Notes under the pieces: model-generated
Database searches by the model: none
Seen by the model: only the letters and a program-made list of their open reading frames with translations
What the model was told of the DNA's origin: nothing
Position numbers and translations under genes: made by a program
Assembly: GCF_001428545.1 (NCBI RefSeq)
Contig: NZ_LMHZ01000032.1
Coordinates: 1-37,993, forward strand
Length of the DNA: 37,993 nt
Source of the DNA: Noviherbaspirillum sp. Root189
GTDB lineage: Bacteria; Pseudomonadota; Gammaproteobacteria; Burkholderiales; Burkholderiaceae_D
Direction: 5' to 3'
In this document: one piece after another, positions 35,195-37,993 of the stretch
Numbering within the stretch: the stretch's first letter is position 1
How the letters are laid out: every line of letters begins with the position of its first letter

Positions 35195-36673
35195 ATGCAC
35201 TTAACGAACCGAGTTATTGAATCTCAGACCAATAACACCGGCAAGGATCTATTCCTCAGAGATGATGAGCTTAGAGGCTTTGGGCTTCGCATTACCCCCA
35301 ACAACGTCAAATCCTTCTTTGTTGAGACGCGTATCCGGCACGAAGGAAGCAACAGCGCAAAACGAGTAGTTCTCGGAAGATATCCAGAACTGACATTGAG
35401 ATCGGCACGTGAACAAGCTGCAGACTGGCTAACTCGCATGCGCCAAGGCATTGATCCAGTGCGTGAAGCCAAGGTTAAAAATCGGAAAGCAAAGCAGGAA
35501 AGTGAAGCGAACGTTACGTTTGAAAAGCTTTTTGAGAGCTTTATGACGAGTCGAAGCAAGAAGCATAAGCCCACGACAGCAAAGGACTACCGCAGTACCT
35601 ATGCGAATCACTTCAAGTTTTGGGCCAATACTCCAATAACGGAGATTACGCGCAAGGAAGTACAGGATCTGTTTCACCAAATTACTAAGTCGAGCGGAAA
35701 CGCACAAGCTAACAAGTCGATGCGAATCTTGAATGTGGTCTTTAATTACGCTCGCGGGACGATCCATATTGACGGCAGACCTCTTGTAGATAATCCTGTC
35801 AGTGTCATCAAAGACGCCGGTTTACGTCATCACGAAGTAAAGCGAGAAACATACATCCATCCCGATCAGATCGAGGCGTTTGTAAAGGCTGTCATCAAAC
35901 TCGGAGAACATCCTGTTCGCGATTATCTCTTCCTTTTACTGCTAACCGGAATGCGCAGCAGAGAAGCCCTTAGCCTTGAATGGAAGGACGTGGATTTATT
36001 GAATCGTGTTTTTACGGTAACAACAGAGAAGGCAAAGAATCGACAATCCCATACGATTCCAATGTCTTCTTTGGTGTTTCGTCTTTTTGTTTACCGCTAC
36101 CGGAAGAACAAGAATGAAAGCAAATACGTATTCCCAAGCACCACCGGCGAGGGTCACTACAAGGAACCCCGCCCTCAAATTGCAAAGGTCATTAAGAGCT
36201 CAGGGTTCGAGTTCACGCCGCACGATTTGCGACGCACATACGCCAGTATTCTCAATGAGGTTGTAGGCAGTGAAGAAATAATCAAGCGCCTACTGAATCA
36301 CAAGAGCAAGAATATAACTCAGCGATACATTCAGACACGAGCGGAGCAGTTTAGGCCTTATGTCGAGGCCGTGGAATCGTATATTGTGATGGGATACGAC
36401 TGGCAAAATCTTGGGCAAATTAAAGGCTTTAGCGAGCAGTATGCGAATGCAGAGGCACTGGAAAAATTGCTGTATTGGTCTGAGGAAGAAATCGTCGCGT
36501 ACGATTGTGGATCAATGCCAAGCATCGACATCAAGGACCTTCTTGACATAGCGATTCAGAGCGATCCTTCAGAGGAAAAATTGACAACAAAAAACAAAAG
36601 AACGGCCAAGTCTATTAACGCTCCAGAAAGTCAAGTCATATATACCAAAATCTCTTGGCCTCCATCGAAGTAA
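35195..36673 (+). CDS. Tyrosine-type integrase of the tRNA-Thr element
   Basis: A 492-residue phage-type recombinase with an N-terminal DUF4102 arm-binding domain (LRDDELRGFGLRITPNNVKS, VLGRYPELTLRSAREQA), a core-binding SAM-like domain (about 108-200), and a catalytic domain with Arg254 (LTGMRSREAL), Lys near 279-281 (TTEKAKNRQ), HDLRR (His343, Arg346), His369 (LLNHKSKN) and Tyr378 (TQRYIQ). All catalytic residues are present. About 90 residues follow the usual end, longer than P4-type enzymes, with no recognised domain. It inserts and excises the element at the 3' end of tRNA-Thr. AT-richer codons than the catabolic block support horizontal transfer. Confidence 0.93.
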   Translation: MHLTNRVIESQTNNTGKDLFLRDDELRGFGLRITPNNVKSFFVETRIRHEGSNSAKRVVLGRYPELTLRSAREQAADWLTRMRQGIDPVREAKVKNRKAKQESEANVTFEKLFESFMTSRSKKHKPTTAKDYRSTYANHFKFWANTPITEITRKEVQDLFHQITKSSGNAQANKSMRILNVVFNYARGTIHIDGRPLVDNPVSVIKDAGLRHHEVKRETYIHPDQIEAFVKAVIKLGEHPVRDYLFLLLLTGMRSREALSLEWKDVDLLNRVFTVTTEKAKNRQSHTIPMSSLVFRLFVYRYRKNKNESKYVFPSTTGEGHYKEPRPQIAKVIKSSGFEFTPHDLRRTYASILNEVVGSEEIIKRLLNHKSKNITQRYIQTRAEQFRPYVEAVESYIVMGYDWQNLGQIKGFSEQYANAEALEKLLYWSEEEIVAYDCGSMPSIDIKDLLDIAIQSDPSEEKLTTKNKRTAKSINAPESQVIYTKISWPPSK

Positions 36674-36758
36674 AATTATTGGCTTACAGTGAAGCATGGT
36701 TGGTCGCGCCCATTCACTGCAACTCCACACGACATCTTCATAGATTGCGGAAAGCGTT

Positions 36759-37826
36759 ATGAGCTTGACAAACATTGCAGAGCACAAGGAAACAGATAAA
36801 GAGACTTACTACAAAAATGTCTTTTTCTCAGAATGGTTTGAACCTGACCTAAATTCAGAAGATGGTCGCGTTGACTCAGTCGTTCATGAGGTGAATAACA
36901 CCTATCGAATTGCGACCGTACCTAATCAGCTTCGCGCCCTAAGGCTGGTACTCTTGAACTTGCTGCATGTTGCAAAGCAGTCTTCTGAGATGTGGCTCGC
37001 ATATTCAAGGGACAGAAATGAATACACGCATATTGCTCGTTATCGTACTGTACGCATAGGTTATCGACCGATGATTGAAGCAGTGGTGGATAGACTTATC
37101 GGAGCGAACTTAGTAGATGATTTGCCCGGCTATCATCATCGTGGGGGAGATGGAAACTCACGTGTCTCTAGGATGCGAACGAGCGACAGTTTGCGCTCAG
37201 TCTTTGCCAAGCACAATGCGTACAACGTAAAATTTGAAAAACAGCAGCCAAAGGAAATAATCCTCAAAAAAGACGCAGAGAAACGATTTGTTGATTATGC
37301 AGACACAGCCGAAACGAATCGTTGGCGAGATGAATTGGCAACATACAACGACTTCATTTCAGCTACTGACCTTCGCATTGCAAATACTCCTGTACCCGTA
37401 CAATTTCGTGGCCTTGTCAGAATTTTCAACAATAACAGCTTCTCTCAAGGAGGAAGGTTCTATCGTGGCTGGTGGCAAAACATGGAATCAGAGTATCGAC
37501 CGTTCATTTCTATTAACGGCAAACAAACGGTCGAAATCGATTTCAGTGGCCTGCACATTCGAATGCTATATGCAAAGCTTGGAATAGATTACCAAGACGA
37601 CCCTTACATCATTGACGGTGTTGCAAAGAACAGCCCTCAGCGGAAAATGCTCAAGACAGCATTGTTAACGATGCTTAACGCGAACTCCGAGCGATCGGCA
37701 TTGCTATCGATTCAAAACGAAATTAGTGAACAATCAGACATTCAACCCAAGCCAAGCTATCAGGAACTTAAAAGCTTGATATCTCGATTTTGTGTACACC
37801 ATAAGCCATTAAAGGATGCAGAGTAA
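36759..37826 (+). CDS. Family A polymerase-like element protein, cut short by an IS66-type end
   Basis: 355 residues are readable. The N-terminal part (1-200) has no clear match. At 217-240 it has FRGLVRIFNNN and GGRFYRGWWQ, then TVEIDFSGLHIRMLYAKLG (257-275), like motif A of family A DNA polymerases (DYSQIELR), with Asp261 as metal ligand; QRKMLKTALLTMLNA (294-308) resembles motif B. A motif C (His-Asp) is not reached: the TAA stop is supplied by GTAAGCGCC, the terminus of an IS66-type element, so the gene is interrupted. GGAAAG precedes the ATG. Such proteins occur in integrative elements near the integrase; a replication or repair role is inference. Confidence 0.6.
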   Translation: MSLTNIAEHKETDKETYYKNVFFSEWFEPDLNSEDGRVDSVVHEVNNTYRIATVPNQLRALRLVLLNLLHVAKQSSEMWLAYSRDRNEYTHIARYRTVRIGYRPMIEAVVDRLIGANLVDDLPGYHHRGGDGNSRVSRMRTSDSLRSVFAKHNAYNVKFEKQQPKEIILKKDAEKRFVDYADTAETNRWRDELATYNDFISATDLRIANTPVPVQFRGLVRIFNNNSFSQGGRFYRGWWQNMESEYRPFISINGKQTVEIDFSGLHIRMLYAKLGIDYQDDPYIIDGVAKNSPQRKMLKTALLTMLNANSERSALLSIQNEISEQSDIQPKPSYQELKSLISRFCVHHKPLKDAE

Positions 37827-37874
37827 GCGCCTAGCCAAGTCACCTTGAATCACACCGAATGGATCAGGAAGATG

Positions 37875-37903
37875 GCGTCCACCAAACTTACTTAGGTGGA
37901 CGC
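37875..37903. other. Subterminal 9-bp hairpin within the IS66-type end
   Basis: GCGTCCACC (37875-37883) and GGTGGACGC (37895-37903) form a perfect stem with an 11-nt loop. It lies 52 bp inside the terminus and just upstream of the ATG at 37905; it could block read-in translation from outside promoters, as hairpins near IS ends often do. Confidence 0.6.
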
Positions 37904-37993
37904 TATGGAACATAAGACAGTATCGCCTTTGCCGATCGCGCTGCGCGGCAGCACATCGGTGATCTGGACCGCCGCCAGCCGCTGCGTCTTGCC
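37892..37993 (-). pseudogene. Possible C-terminal remnant of an acyl-CoA synthetase at the edge
   Basis: The minus-strand frame at the right edge reads QRLAAVQITDVLPRSAIGK, close to the catalytic-lysine region of ANL-superfamily ligases (compare LPRNPTGK and LPRNPSGK in this window). Codons up to 37928 have the GC-rich third positions of the local genes. After that, codons and residues lose this character and the frame stops at TAA (37892-37894). If real, a ligase gene was cut at this point by the element or IS. A chance likeness over about 20 residues cannot be excluded, and it conflicts with an intact IS66 reading of the same bases. Confidence 0.3.

Larger units (their letters stand above)
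37823..37993. mobile_element. IS66-type terminus (GTAAGCGCC end), inside the element gene
   Basis: GTAAGCGCC at 37823-37831 is typical of IS66-family inverted ends (GTAAGCG). It begins inside the frame of the polymerase-like gene, supplying its stop, and is followed by sequence unlike the gene. An ATG at 37905 starts an open frame (MEHKTVSPLPIALR) to the window edge, 82 bp from the terminus, like the first IS66 gene in spacing, although I do not recognise the protein. Either a full IS66 element starts here or only an end fragment remains. An 8-bp target duplication cannot be judged because the other end is not in the window. Confidence 0.5.

Overview
The window looks like a chromosomal stretch of a high-GC betaproteobacterium, probably Burkholderiales and perhaps Oxalobacteraceae-like. 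This is inferred from the GC-rich codon use, the gene families, the TRAP and LivK-type transport proteins and the tRNA-Thr sequence; no rRNA or marker gene is present to fix the taxon. There are three blocks: a small accessory edge (1-1630), a large GC-rich catabolic block (1631-33754), and an AT-richer right flank (33755-37993) with a type VI effector locus and the left end of an integrative element.

Left edge (+ strand): the end of an unidentified protein abuts an SMI1/KNR4-fold protein, then a small two-helix membrane protein and an MmcQ/YjbR protein. A 140-bp element with perfect 20-bp inverted ends and a terminator follow.

Catabolic block: nearly everything from 17700 down to 1631 lies on the minus strand, closely spaced or overlapping, and reads as one operon of about 16 kb. 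In order of transcription it holds: acyl-CoA synthetase, a 28-codon leader ORF, TRAP permease DctQ and DctM, two near-identical TRAP binding proteins, an unknown internally duplicated Cys-rich protein, two SDRs, a MaoC/FAS1-like hydratase, an APH-fold kinase, a DUF6285 protein, a second acyl-CoA synthetase, an SDR, an ACAD10/11-type acyl-CoA dehydrogenase and a quinone oxidoreductase. The kinase/DUF6285/synthetase/SDR/dehydrogenase set matches the protein families of the Pseudomonas putida levulinate (Lva) pathway, where a 4-hydroxyacyl-CoA is phosphorylated and then dephosphorylated by an ACAD so that beta-oxidation can proceed. I infer uptake of an organic acid by TRAP, CoA activation, hydroxyl migration by a phospho intermediate, and then beta-oxidation. 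The substrate cannot be read from the sequence.

Upstream, a second minus-strand unit (23022 to 18026, closed by a clear terminator at 17911-17943) has a FadB/FadJ-like bifunctional protein, a thiolase and an acyl-CoA synthetase. An EamA transporter is divergent from it. A third minus-strand unit encodes an AraC regulator, a TetR regulator and an SDR. Divergent from the AraC gene, a plus-strand unit has an acyl-CoA synthetase, two LivK-type binding proteins without permease or ATPase genes, and another acyl-CoA synthetase. A convergent SDR closes the block.

Right flank: a Tae4-type type VI amidase effector overlaps a small two-helix membrane protein that may be its partner. Next come a terminator and a 46-bp 3' fragment of tRNA-Thr(CGT), which is the attachment site of an integrative element. 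The element starts with a tyrosine integrase whose promoter is bracketed by three copies of a 9-bp repeat. It continues with a protein carrying motifs like those of family A DNA polymerases, cut short by an IS66-type terminus.
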